NCBI GenBank assembly: GCA_020744425.1
Contig: JAGMUV010000049.1
Span: 124,001 to 188,000 of the forward strand
Source: Dactylonectria macrodidyma
Lineage: Eukaryota > Ascomycota > Sordariomycetes > Hypocreales > Nectriaceae
Direction of reading: 5' to 3'
DNA: 64,000 nucleotides
Numbering within the stretch: position 1 is the stretch's first letter; every line of letters begins with the position of its first letter. This document shows positions 53,178 to 63,553 of the stretch, piece after piece. The notes under the pieces were generated by a model that worked only from the letters and a program-made list of their open reading frames with translations, was not told where the DNA came from and ran no database searches. Position numbers and translations under genes: made by a program.

Positions 53178-56100
53178 CAGGGTTGCAAACCACTCCACTG
53201 AATCCACGCGTGGATCCACTCAGTGGATCCACGGTCCATTCCACGAGGCTGGACGGCTAGTGGATTCTTAATCCATCCATACCACTCGAAGCGCTCGTGG
53301 AGTGGATGGAGTGGATTTGAAGTGGGGCAGTTAAGTACTGCCCGCCAAGCTAGGTGTGCGAGCTTTAACTCTGGTTGACAGTTACCCTAGAATCACATCG
53401 TCAGGAACTCTCTTGACCAAACGGCATTTACTGCCATTTAACGAAAGCAGTGCCGTTAGAACCGCCAAATTTTTCTCATTAGAACGATATAAATCACAAT
53501 ATGCCGGGTAAAGCTTTGTATGATAACCAACAAAGTGAAGAAAAAGGTAGGTCATCACCAATTGATTTCTTGAGACTGACCGATCAATGTGGGTCCCAAA
53601 GACCCACACAAGCTTGAGAGCTGCAGGAGGCTCCCTTTATTTCTTCTTTTCCCTCTTCTCCCCTTTGCCTCGCTTTCTTCCTTAGCTTTAGGATACTTGC
53701 TGAAGTTGCTGTAGTCACCCAGCTAGTTGTCAATATGCTCAGTTGGGGCCATTACAGTAGACCTATTTTGCCTTCGACCAAGCCATATCTTATCATTACC
53801 GAATTCACTGAAGTGAAGATCCATCCGCTCCCCTGGTCAGGGGTAGCTCTGGCTAGAGCTCAGGGGCCACGATTGAGACAAATCTCCTCTTTCTTTCTTC
53901 GTAACATTTTGTTGATACGCTTTGCCTTATTTTCGACGCGATTTTGAGACGACCACGAGCTTTTATTCACGATGACTTCGTCCGATTCTTGCCTTATTAC
54001 TCCCCATCTAACGCCGTCCCCAACGCCCTCTCCGGCGCCTTCAACCCCGAACCCCTTCTCGAGACCGACCGAGATCCCTTCCGAAGACGAAGAAAGACAC
54101 GAAGCAACGCTTCGGCATCATTTCCGTGGCTGGGCACTCTCCGAACGAAGTAGAGAAACTGGTTCTTGGGCCTGGCCTTTTGGATATGACATCCAAAAGG
54201 ACGAGCAGCGCAGATGGGTATGTCGAGCCTGCATTCGCAAGAAGGACCCCTGTCCAGGCAACTTTGGCTCCGATGGCATTCAAAACGCGTATAACCACCT
54301 ATTTACCGAACATGGAATTCGTGCTCCGTTGAATAAGACGAAAGGAACTGCGGAGAAGAAAGCCGATTCTACAAGCGTTAAGGCGAAGGGGCAGAAGTCC
54401 ATCGTGGAGGCCATGCAGCTTGACTTGCACAACCCACGAGAACAAGCAATTGCCAACACTTTTATTAAGCGTTTCGACCGCGATCACTTTCAACGGCTTC
54501 TAATGAACTGGATCGTGGCAAGGAACCATTCTTTTTCCATTGCAGAAGAAAACGAGCTGCGAGAAATATTCCACTACTTGAACCCGTCGGTCTCAGTTCG
54601 TGACGCCAACGTTACCCACACGACAATCAAGGAAAAAGTTGCTTCAGCATTCAAACAACATAAGCAGAAGGTTGTCGAGGTACTCCGCAAGGCGCCTGGC
54701 CTCATTCATATCTCATTTGACGGCTGGAGGTCTGGAAATCGGCATGCTTTATATGGAGTGTGCTGTTTTTTCAGGGACGAAAACAACAAGCCGTGCAATG
54801 TTACGATAGGGGTCCCCGAGCTTAGCGTCAGCCACACAGGCACCAATATCGCGGCCGAAATCCTCGACGTTATCGAAGCCTATGAGATTCAAGACAAGAT
54901 TGGATACTTCACGTTGGACAACGCGGAAAATAACGATACCGCTATGGAGATAATTGGAGGAGAGCTGGGCTTCGTTGGCAAGGCTAGGCGAGGGCGCTGT
55001 TTTGGCCACACTCTGAACCTCTCAGCTAAAAGCATACTGTTCGGCCACAAAGCTGACGCGTTCGAACGGCAGCTATCTGGACAGGCGCCTTTATCAGAAG
55101 CTGAGCATTTGCTTTGGCAGAAAAGGGGTCCAGTGGGCAAATTACACAATGCTGTGGTATTTATCCACAGGTCTGACAAGCTGACGTACCTGCTTCGAGA
55201 GCTCCAGCAGACTGCCTTCGACTAGTCGCCTGACCCTAAAGCCAAGACTAAGAAGCCTTTGGACGTTGTTTTGGACAATGATACTCGATGGCTTTCGCAA
55301 TTATACATGATCCGACGCGCGCTTCAGCTGCGTGATTATATTGAACTGCTTATCGCGCGATATCGGGTGGAGTTCGAACAACAGCATAAGACCAAAAGGA
55401 GAACCACGAAGAAGTCTGCTAAACTACCATATATTTGCGAGCCAGAACATCAGTTATCTGATAAGGACTGGGATGTTCTCGGGATATTTGAGCAGCTCCT
55501 AGGCTATTTTGAATGCACGATTAAGATGCTTGAAGGCGACGGCTAAATTCGCAAGCGGAAGCGTGGATGGATGGGATCATATGGTAATATTTGGGATGTC
55601 GTCTAAGGCTTCGAATTCCTTCTTGACAAGCTCGAGGGCTATAAGACTATGGCTGAACACTTTCCTGACCCTGAACACTTTAGGATTAATATTAATTTGG
55701 GTTGGGAGAAACTTGATAAGTATTACCAGCTGTTGAGCGAAACGCCTATCAACTATGCGGGCCTGGCGCTCCATCCAGCGTACCGCTGGAAGTGGTTCGA
55801 CCGCAAGTGGGTCGGCAACCCTGAATGGATTCGCTAAGCCAAGCGAATCGTTCACGATGTATGGCACTACGAGTATCGTGAGACCAGCTTACCTCGAATG
55901 GCCGTGGATGGCGAAAAACCAGCTCCCAAACGGCGGAAGACGTACAGCAATCCGTTCCAAGAATACCTTGAAGAAAACCGCTGCGCAGCACCAGCAACGC
56001 AAAGTGACGACAGCCTCAAGCCGTTTGAAGACGAGTATCAACACTGGATTTCAAACCATGAGAGTGGTGATGCCCAAGTTCGTGACCCTCTTGCTTATCG

Positions 56101-56624
56101 GCACGAGAAAAGGTTCAAGTATCCACGTCTGTCACGAATGGCCCTTGACTTTCTTACGATCCAGCCCATGTCGGCTGAGTGTGAACGCCTCTTTTCAGCA
56201 GCAGGGCGGATGGTAACACCTCTGCGGAGTCGGCTTGAAGCACGGGTTATTGGGACCTGCCAGGTCTTGCGTTCATGGCTTAGGGCGGGTATTATTCGAG
56301 ATTTAGACCCTTTCTTTGTCTCAGTAGCAGAAGAGCAGGACAATCTCAAGATGGCTCACATGACGGACGACGAGCTTCAAGAGTGGGCAACAGCGTGGCT
56401 TGAGAATGTGGCGGAGTGCCACCAAGAAGGAAGTGGTTGGGAATAGCTTCACCCTTTCACAACCGAAAATGCTGACGTAATGGACTCATTCACTAATCCA
56501 CTACATCCATTCCACGTCCACGGTCGCTTCAAATGGATCCACTACACTGACAAGCTTCGTGGATTAAGGTCCATCCATGTCACTGCTCCCGCTCGTGGAT
56601 TTAGTGGAGTGGTTTGCAACCCTG
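53178..56624 (+). mobile_element. Full-length hAT transposon (second family), 3447 bp, decayed
   Basis: Terminal inverted repeats CAGGGTTGCAAACCACTCCA... (53178-) and the complement ending at 56624 (one or two mismatches over about 30 bp). The 8-bp duplication is ACCGTGTT (53170-53177) versus ACCGCGTT (56625-56632), a single C/T difference. Subterminal regions carry many GTGGAT/ATCCAC motifs. It is inserted inside the outer non-autonomous hAT. Confidence 0.92.
53972..56446 (+). pseudogene. hAT transposase with in-frame stops only (RIP-like)
   Basis: A single frame runs from MTSSDSCLITPHL (53972) to 56446 with stops at 55223 (TAG), 55544 (TAA), about 55600 (TAA) and 55835 (TAA) but no frameshift. 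Each stop is compatible with a former CAG/CAA codon. A BED finger (WVCRACIRKKDPC ... HLFTEH) is followed by the core (HISFDGWRSGNRHALYGV, GYFTLDNAENND, RCFGHTLNLSAKS, DNDTRWLSQ) and the C-terminal dimerisation block (FLTIQPMSAECERLFSAAGR). About 825 codons. It is inactive as written. Stops without indels point to C-to-T mutation instead of slow neutral decay. Confidence 0.9.
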
Positions 56625-57010
56625 ACCGCGTTTGCTGCTTTTTGCGGGGGACGGTCCGTTGCCAACCAGCTCCGAGATATCTATGCCGGTGAGATCTCTA
56701 TGGAAGTCAGCTTGATGAGCAAGATTAAGATCCAACGCGAAGCTTACGTATCGACCAAGTGGCTACACAGGAAGAAGGGGGAGAGGACATCGCCAATCGA
56801 TCCGTATGGCCGACGGCTCGCTAAAGTTGTTGGAAATAGGGTATCGTTCTTATCGTGAGCAGCTCCAAGTGAGGCGCCGGATGGGCGTCCCCTATCTCGG
56901 TCACTCTCGTTGATTGTGGGAGATCCGTTGTCTCCTGTGGTTGTAGGGGGACGAAGTTAAACAGTATCTTGAAGAACTGGCCTACTACGACGAGGCGGGG
57001 GCTCATACAG

Positions 57011-57064
57011 GCACAGCTAGCTGTGCCAATAAGACCACGTGACTTTTTGCACAGCTAGCTGTGC
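57011..57064. repeat. Paired 16-bp palindromes in the MULE left TIR
   Basis: GCACAGCTAGCTGTGC occurs twice in this TIR (first at 57011-57026, second about 57049-57064) and twice in the opposite TIR (about 61405-61455). Perfect palindromes at regular spacing are likely dimer-binding sites for the transposase, and could fold as cruciforms. Confidence 0.8.
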
Positions 57065-57518
57065 AAATAAGATCTGTTATGTAAGCCCGATACGTGTGTG
57101 AGTAAGAGATATCCCTCTACTATTCAATCTACTGTGAACGGCCTCTAGTAACTGTATTCCAGCTATCTAGTCCAGGATGCTATTTACATCAAAGATGAAG
57201 AAGAAAGAAAGAAATTCCTAAGTGCCCCTGAGCTGTGGAACGATTTCTCGTGCCTGGCGCGCACGAGCCTAGTACGTCTTGCGGCACAGCCGCAAGGATA
57301 TGGGCCCTGGCCCATGACATCTACGGAAACAGCATCAATTTGTACAATTGAAGAGATACAGTGATTTACTATATACACAGCTCTTCAATATGTGATATAT
57401 CATCTATTGGCAGCGTACCAGTCTGCCCAGGGCCGTGAAGAACGTACAATACCTACACTCGCATCATCTGAACACCACAGGTCCATAGCTATCAAGTGAA
57501 TCACTTCAACGCGTGCAT

Positions 57519-57527
57519 TATATAAAG
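57519..57527 (+). promoter_or_regulatory. TATA box for the MULE accessory gene
   Basis: TTATATAAAG lies about 60 bp before the ATG at 57585, well placed for transcription of the second gene of the MULE. Confidence 0.5.
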
Positions 57528-57584
57528 CAGGGCTCTTTCCCTTGAAAGAAGCTCTCTATTCCTTCATCAAACAGTATCGCAAAG

Positions 57585-58220
57585 ATGTACAACTGCAACC
57601 AAAGTCAGCGTCAGAACCCTCAAGACTTCCCAATCTTTGTAGACAATACATCAACACTAGCAGGGGCAGTCTATCCTACAACTGCGAATATACGGGCTAC
57701 TTTACATCCCATTACTAGCAACCAGCAACGAGAGCGGCGCCCCAATGATCCTTATCCAGCAACCGATCCTCTGCATATGCTCCATTGGTGGGTTCAACAT
57801 ACCTTGCCAAATGATCCAACCACCTCCAATGCTCTCTATGTCCAGAATCCTCAAGCCCTTGTGAGAGCCCACAACACTTAGTATCTTCCTCAAGGGGATC
57901 CTGTTACTGTGATCTCACGCCCATGGGGATATCAGGTTGAGGGAGAGTGGCATATTGCGTATTGGGATCAACGACTTCAGCAACGGCCACAGCGCGCCAA
58001 TCCTGATATCAATCCCTATTGGAGTACATTCAACCTTCAGGCTATGGATCAGGTATATCGGAATCAGCAATTTACGGTCCCAGACACGACTTGGCCTTCA
58101 CCGGCTGTAGGGATGACTACCTATATGCCAACAATTGTAGCTTTAGAGAATGCAGGAGTTCACATCGCGAATGTTGATCGAAATAGCTATATTCAGTGGT
58201 ATTGGCAGGGAAGGCAATGA
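57585..58220 (+). pseudogene. MULE accessory gene of unknown function, in-frame TAG
   Basis: The frame begins MYNCNQSQRQNPQDFPIFVD and continues without shift to 58220 (SYIQWYWQGRQ), interrupted by TAG at 57879-57881 (RAHNT|YLPQGDPVTV). The product of about 211 codons is rich in Gln, Asn, Pro, Tyr and Trp (LHMLHWWVQHTL, GEWHIAYWDQRL, TVPDTTWPSPAVGMTTYMP), with no recognised domain, signal peptide or membrane segment. It is inside the MULE, convergent with the transposase and has its own TATA box. The TAG is CAG-compatible. It may be a captured host gene or an accessory transposition factor. Confidence 0.6.
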
Positions 58221-58767
58221 TCTCTTTAGCTTTGGTAGCTCTCTCGCTCATTCAATTGACGGCTACTAAGCCCACTTAACCCAATACTGCAACTCAGTCA
58301 CAACTCTATCAAATCAAGCCATTGGGTCATTATAGATATACTCGGAAATTCGCCTTTTCTTCCTCTTTCTAGTGATATATACTTTGTTAGTGGAAGAGGT
58401 CTTTAGTGTAGACCACACCCGTCCGCAGGGTAGGAGCTGGAGAGGGGCAGATGGCAAGAGGAAGCAAGCAAGTAGCTGTCTCCTGGGGGTTTGAGATACA
58501 GAAAGCAATTAATATACTGCTGTCTGATGTCTCTAGAGAGAAAGAGAAAAGAAATATCGAGAAGAGCTGCTGCGACAGCTTTAGGGTAATAAGTGTCAAG
58601 CGACAAAAGGTGTCATACAAATTAAAGAAGGGAAAATGCGTGTCTTTTCATTTGTCAGGCAGACTGATCGCCTTAAGTAGGGCCATCCTAGGCTAGCAGC
58701 TAGCCTCTACTGTATTAAAACACTAGGTGGACCGTTGACCCCATCACAATACCAATCACATTTTCCG

Positions 58768-61353
58768 TCAATCTTGCAAATGTTGGTGGGGGGGAGGGGT
58801 TTTCCCACCTCCATACCATTCCTCCTGTAATTCACGATCTCTTTCAGCAGCATCCCAGGCATGCCGCATCCCTCGCCGCTGTACGAAGGGCTGCTCTTCT
58901 CTCTCTCTCCCTACATTCTGTTCAACCCGTTCGTTCTCGGCTTTATCCCAATCAAGATAACTCATCATCTCCTCCTTAGTCCACTCTCTAATGCCGTTTT
59001 TCTCCCTGCAATGCCTCCCCATTTGCTTGTAGTCAAGGCACCAGTCATACTCTGTTTTAGAGTAACGGGTAGGCAGCGCTATAGCCTTCCGGTATTGTTG
59101 ATTGGTCTTGATGGCCCCCCGAGGCAATGTAGCATACCAGGCCTCTCGTGCTTCTTTGTATCGTTGGAAGATAGCAAGGGGGTCATCAACTCGTAATGCA
59201 GGCACTGCTCTTGCATTTGCTGTAGTAACAGTTGCTGGTCTGGCTGCTGGAGGAGATAGTACACGAGTTGCTGTACGTGTTGTTGTATGTGTTGTTGTAA
59301 TGGCTACAATCTCGGATATTACAGAGGATCCTGATAGGGATGATGGGGATAATGAGCGGGTTACAGAGCGAGTAGATGTGTGTGTTGTTGTATGCGTTGT
59401 TATAGAGGTTTGTGCAGAAGCCTGCAATAGATGTTCATAACGTAAGGGGCATGCTTTAGACCTCATGTTGTGGCCTTGCTGATGACATCTCGAACACTTT
59501 GGCGGTGCCTTTGGTTGTACTGCTTTCTCAACAGCTTCAAATGCACAAGGCTCACGCTGTGTGCTTCTTGGTGGCAGCGTTGAACTAGCTGCTAGACGGT
59601 CGAACTGCTTGCGAGGCTCAATGAGAAGCTGGGCGCTTCCTGAGCGTTGGAGATACCAATGTGAATGGAAATGATGTAGTAGAAGGGGCTGATACTCGTC
59701 CAGTAAAGGCTTCAGGCTATGAGCACAAGGCAGACCAAGAGTCTTAGTGAAAACTCCTGTACACGCAGGATGTTCTCTTGATAGTCGTTGCCGTTGAGCC
59801 TCAACCTTCCGCAGAGCTTCATGTGATATCCAACCACAGATGTTGCTATACAATGCCCCAGATAGCTGAAGAGGTATGCTGATATGCTGCCTGGCTTGGT
59901 TTGCCTTGAGCTCGGCAAGCTGATTTACCAGAACAAGCTTGATGATCCTCCAGGCCTCGAAGAGGTCAACTTGCGATGTTTTCAGGTGACCTTTGATAAG
60001 ATTGTGAATGCCTTCGCCCCGTGATGTCACATATTGCTCGAAGTGAAGGTATTGGTTAACCCACGCCTTCACAAACCTCTCTTTGTAGAGATCTAGCCAG
60101 GTCTCCATGATATAGCCCACCTCGTTGATATGGCCAGGGATGTAACGGTCCTTGAACTTCTCAAGCCTCTCGTTGTAGATATCCTCAGTCGGTGAGGCTA
60201 CAATCTCATGCCAAGAGTCGTAGAATTCCTTCCACTCTTTCTGCCCTTGAGAATCGTTTTTATCCCGAGTAAATGCGGGCATACAATAGGTCAGGACTGC
60301 TTTGTTGATATGCCATAAGCATAGCATCGGGGTTGACTGAGGGAAGCAAGAGGGAGAGGAAACAGCATTCATACAAGCAAGACAGCGATCTGTAAGTATT
60401 ACAGAGGGAAGGGCTGCTCCATGAAGCTCATACATATACCGTAAACGCTCAAGAGCCCAGATGAAGTCATGCTCTTCCTCGCCGCTAAGGAATGCAAATG
60501 CAATACAGAAGGATCGTTGACAAGCATCAACACCAACTATATCGAGAAGAGGCATCTTGTACTTATTGGTCTTGTATGTGCAGTCCAATATAAGCACTTC
60601 AGGGTATAGTTTGAGGTATGCCAGTGATGTAGGATGTGCAAATAATACTGCTGTAACTCTGCTACTCTCGTCAAGGCGTATTTGACTCCAGAAGCCCTCA
60701 CTCTTGAGCTGATCATCAAGGGCATGCATATTGCTTTGACCTCCGGCAAGGTCTCGCTTGCCCTGTGCAATGCAATTATAGATATCTTGCTGTGTAGCAA
60801 TTATATCCGAGTTCATACGTAGGTATGACCTAATCTCCTTTGGCGCAATGCCGGCATTGGCGAGTTGTTGGACTGTTGATCTATCTGAGGATGATAGCTG
60901 ACGATGTGTTGGATGTGCCAGTTGACTGAGGCTTGGTTCGTGATTGTGTTGACCAAAGCCAGCCCGAGGACGATGCCTTACACTCCATGTAGTCTTGCAT
61001 AGGCTTTCCATTGCTATCACAGAGAAGAGGCATCCCGTACGACGTGATATAGTTTGCCGTTGCCGTTTCTTTGGGCCAGGAGGGCGCCCTCCTCGGTCAC
61101 AGCCGAAGATAACTCCAGTTCTTCTACTAGAGGTCTTCCAAGACTTTTGGACTACAAAGGCATAGCCTCGTGGCGCTGCCCAAGCATTGATTGCTGCACG
61201 TAGTTCCTCCAGCGAGTTGTAGTCGCGTTCAGGAGGAAGGGCATCATCAGGGAAGCGACGGGGGCCCTCAATTGGGTTCATTGTAGCAGAAGAAAGGCGC
61301 GGCAAGTTGAATTGATGCTGAAGAAGCCGTTGACTGTTGAATTGAAGGGCCAA
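58768..61353 (-). CDS. MULE transposase, 861 aa, intact
   Basis: Uninterrupted frame from 61353, the first ATG only 22 bp inside the right TIR; MNPIEGPRRF (Met25) is an alternative start. An N-terminal FAR1/WRKY-GCM1-type zinc domain (about 44-140) precedes the MULE DDE core: D257 (LILDCTYK), D322 (TDRCLA), C345/H348 (LCLWHIN) and E447 (SRGEGIH). A SWIM-like finger (C531, C543, H545; LGLPCAHSL) and a CCHC zinc knuckle (C620, C623, H628, C635) follow. A Thr-rich repeat (TTHTTTHTSTRSVTRS) separates these from a basic, coiled-coil-like tail. The protein catalyses cut-and-paste transposition with a 9-bp target duplication. All catalytic residues are present. Confidence 0.93.
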   Translation of the reverse strand: MALQFNSQRLLQHQFNLPRLSSATMNPIEGPRRFPDDALPPERDYNSLEELRAAINAWAAPRGYAFVVQKSWKTSSRRTGVIFGCDRGGRPPGPKKRQRQTISRRTGCLFSVIAMESLCKTTWSVRHRPRAGFGQHNHEPSLSQLAHPTHRQLSSSDRSTVQQLANAGIAPKEIRSYLRMNSDIIATQQDIYNCIAQGKRDLAGGQSNMHALDDQLKSEGFWSQIRLDESSRVTAVLFAHPTSLAYLKLYPEVLILDCTYKTNKYKMPLLDIVGVDACQRSFCIAFAFLSGEEEHDFIWALERLRYMYELHGAALPSVILTDRCLACMNAVSSPSCFPQSTPMLCLWHINKAVLTYCMPAFTRDKNDSQGQKEWKEFYDSWHEIVASPTEDIYNERLEKFKDRYIPGHINEVGYIMETWLDLYKERFVKAWVNQYLHFEQYVTSRGEGIHNLIKGHLKTSQVDLFEAWRIIKLVLVNQLAELKANQARQHISIPLQLSGALYSNICGWISHEALRKVEAQRQRLSREHPACTGVFTKTLGLPCAHSLKPLLDEYQPLLLHHFHSHWYLQRSGSAQLLIEPRKQFDRLAASSTLPPRSTQREPCAFEAVEKAVQPKAPPKCSRCHQQGHNMRSKACPLRYEHLLQASAQTSITTHTTTHTSTRSVTRSLSPSSLSGSSVISEIVAITTTHTTTRTATRVLSPPAARPATVTTANARAVPALRVDDPLAIFQRYKEAREAWYATLPRGAIKTNQQYRKAIALPTRYSKTEYDWCLDYKQMGRHCREKNGIREWTKEEMMSYLDWDKAENERVEQNVGREREEQPFVQRRGMRHAWDAAERDRELQEEWYGGGKTPPPHQHLQD

Positions 61354-61780
61354 TTTGCGGTATATTACCCCTTTTCGGGCTTACATAACAGATCTTATTT
61401 GCACAGCTAGCTGTGCAAAAAGTCACGTGGTCTTATTGGCACAGCTAGCTGTGCCTGTATGAGCCCCCCGACGAGGCTGCCTGCTTACTAACACGGCTTG
61501 AATGGGCTTGACAAGATACCAAGACAAGCCAAGTCAAGTCAAGCCAGACCGCTGAATTAACAAGTCAAGTCAAGCCAGAGCTCTGGCTTGACTTGACTTG
61601 ACTTGTTGAGAGCGCTGCATGAAATGGACCGGTAAGAACTCAAGAGGCGGAGTGACGAAGCGGAAGAGCACCGGCACCGGCCGCAAGGCTAGCAGCTGTT
61701 CTACAATGGCCAAGGCGATCAGCAGCGCGGCAAACAACAAGACACAGGGAAAGAGTGCCATCAAGGCGATGCCATTGTAG

Positions 61781-62405
61781 GCAAGGCCCGGGGACTTTTG
61801 CTCTAGCGCTCAGGCCGAAGGCCACTCTAGGAGGAAATCAGCGCTTAGGTTTTCAAAGCCACAACCAATTCTTTTAGCCAAATGCAATTTTATTACAAAC
61901 TTGACTGTCTAAAGGACATGAAAAAAGAAGTATCATTATTCTCAGATCTCTATTTCTGTCGCGGCATGTTGACAATCGGGTGAGCGTTACATTTCCTATT
62001 ATACCGGTTGAATAACGTGCATGATAAGCAATTGTCGCAATGAGCGTGCTTAAAGGGTTAAAGTGAATATGATGAGCAGCAGCAGTTGTGTTGATTGTTT
62101 TATGTCTCAAGTGTGGGGTACTCCATCCCACAGATTTTACTTGAAGCATACTGTTTGATTACAAAGTGCCGTTGCTTCCTGAGGCTCGTTGAGATCATGC
62201 CTGACTTGCGACAGGAAGCTAAGGAAAGAAGGAAGAAATTACTGAATTTCACGTGACGGGTTGTACCATTAGCAATAGCAATAAGGGTCTATATAAATAG
62301 CACGACACTTCTTGAAACATCAGATACTCACCCATCCCATTCCGTCCCACCATACTCATCATGTCATGCGCAGCCGTTCCCGAATGGCCAGAAGTCATGT
62401 TGTCC
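61781..62405. other. Spacer downstream of RecQ
   Basis: No supported gene. A plus-strand TATA box (TATATAAATAG, 62290-62300) precedes a 46-codon ORF beginning at 62361 (MSCAAVPEWPEV) that overlaps the antisense ORF below. I cannot decide whether it is expressed. Confidence 0.35.
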
Positions 62406-62765
62406 TCAATCCAGCAGTTCAAGATCAATCTCATTTACCCAGTCGCCTCCGTACGACTCCTGCGAAACACCAGGACCGGTGGGCTCCTGAGAAGGAGGTG
62501 ATGAATGGCGATAACGTCGCTGCATCTCCTCCAGGGCTGCTGTGCAGCGGCTGAGATACAGGGCTAAGGACATGCGTGCGTGGTCGCCCGTGGGTGTAAA
62601 GAAGCGCCTTGGGGAGGAAGGCGGTGATTCTGATCCTGTGTCATGGGGTGTTGAAGGCATAAGATCGGCGCCATCTACTTCGTCCCTCTCCTCGCTGCTT
62701 TGCTCTTCTTCAATTCCGGAAGCAGGTGGTGCTGATAGTAAGAGGTGATCTTTGTTGGAGATCAC
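62406..62765 (-). CDS. Small acidic hypothetical protein, 119 aa
   Basis: The frame from 62765 (MISNKDHLLLSAPPASGIEE) to TAA has an acidic, Ser/Pro-rich half (EEEQSSEERDEVDGAD) and a short helix (LALYLSRCTAALEEMQRRYR). A TATA-like TTTATATA on the minus strand (62836-62843) lies about 70 bp upstream of the start, supporting expression. No family recognised. Confidence 0.4.
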   Translation of the reverse strand: MISNKDHLLLSAPPASGIEEEQSSEERDEVDGADLMPSTPHDTGSESPPSSPRRFFTPTGDHARMSLALYLSRCTAALEEMQRRYRHSSPPSQEPTGPGVSQESYGGDWVNEIDLELLD

Positions 62766-63540
62766 AAGTGTGAGGCGACCCAGTCGGTGGCAAAGTGTGG
62801 AAGAAGGAGGAACATTCTACAAGAGATCGTGCCTGTATATAAACAGTGGTTCACCTACTGCACTTTTAGTATGAATTAAGCAACTTGAATCTTCCTATTT
62901 CAACACTTCAGAGGCGTTGGAGGCAGTGTGTTGATGTGAAATTTGCGTGGTTCTACTTGGAAGGGCTCGAAGGTCGTGCCTCGGTCCTCTTCGGCCGGAA
63001 AAACCGCGGCCCGGGTTGAATCATTGGGCCAAATGCGATGGCTGTGCCGTTCATCGAGAAAGCTCGTGTCATCATAGGGGGTGATGACCTGTATCTCGTC
63101 TAGAATTGGAGGGGAGGTCATTGATAAGATCAAAATAATTTGATGTTGTTTAAGGTGTGAAATGGCATCAATTTCTTCTTGCCTTAAACTTTTCGTACCC
63201 CTCACGTACTTCCGAGGTGACCGAGATAAGTATGGCAGCCTATAGGGGTCGCTGTTGCAAAACCCCAAAATTCGCCATTAAGGGGCCAAATTGGGTTAGC
63301 GGCATATCTCCAAGGCCCCGCAGTACATTGCTCCTTGTACCTCAGCCCACGTTCCTTGAATTTTTGGGAGGATATGGTCACAGCAACAAGTCAGCTGCAG
63401 AACGGCGGGGTCCATCTCTAATCCATTCAAAGCGACATCAGGCATCGGCATGACGGCCGGAGTGAAAATTGCCACTGATCAATTATCCTCATTCTCATCT
63501 TCCTCGTCCTCGTCCGGCTGACTGAGCTGCTGAGCATTGA
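62766..63540. other. Unassigned region with short ORFs
   Basis: Contains a possible minus-strand ORF ending at 62900 (MTSPPILDEIQVITPYDD as a plausible start near 63118) encoding about 73 aa of unknown function. Little else. Confidence 0.3.
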
Positions 63541-63553
63541 GTTAGTAGTTGAA

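Larger units (their letters stand above)
56997..61468 (-). mobile_element. Mutator-like element (MULE), full length, 4472 bp
   Basis: Perfect 94-bp terminal inverted repeats (56997-57090 and 61375-61468) and a perfect 9-bp target duplication CGACGAGGC (56988-56996 and 61469-61477), the MULE hallmark. Each repeat contains two copies of the 16-bp palindrome GCACAGCTAGCTGTGC separated by about 20 bp. The element carries the transposase (minus strand) and a convergent second gene (57585-58220). It is inserted into the outer hAT's cargo sequence. An intact frame and perfect repeats imply a recent insertion, the youngest layer of the stack. Confidence 0.95.
52820..61617. mobile_element. Non-autonomous hAT carrying nested elements and a coding fragment
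   Basis: Ends CAGCGCTCTCAACAAG (52820-52835) and its complement (61602-61617) with 8-bp duplication CATGAAAT (52812-52819 and 61618-61625). Subterminal arrays of CAAGT/ACTTG repeats occur at both ends (52830-52960 and 61510-61605). After subtracting the inner hAT and MULE with their duplications, only about 860 bp remain, too short for a transposase. That remainder includes coding-like sequence (53037-53177, 56633-56860 and about 56950-61511). Removing the element rejoins the RecQ frame exactly. Confidence 0.9.
50589..61780 (+). pseudogene. RecQ helicase gene, 5'-truncated and split by two insertions
   Basis: Coding pieces: 50589-51118, 51558-52819 and 61626-61780. Motifs: NLYYEVRGKT, GIVYTVSRKHAEKVAKSLSD (IV), IVVATIAFGMGIDKPDVRFV (V), YYQETGRAGRDG (VI), then the RQC zinc site (DCRRAEILRYFGEDF ... 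HCRKTCDNC) and an HRDC-like region. A MITE at 51119-51549 splits VTA|FCDN. A second insertion at 52820-61617 splits GNMK|WTGKN, after which the tail RGGVTKRKSTGTGRKA runs to TAG at 61778-61780. Extra stops TGA (near 52246) and TAA (near 52376) are C-to-T compatible. Motifs 0-III are missing from this end. The gene is dead; sequence resembles eukaryotic RecQ/Sgs1-type helicases. Confidence 0.85.
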
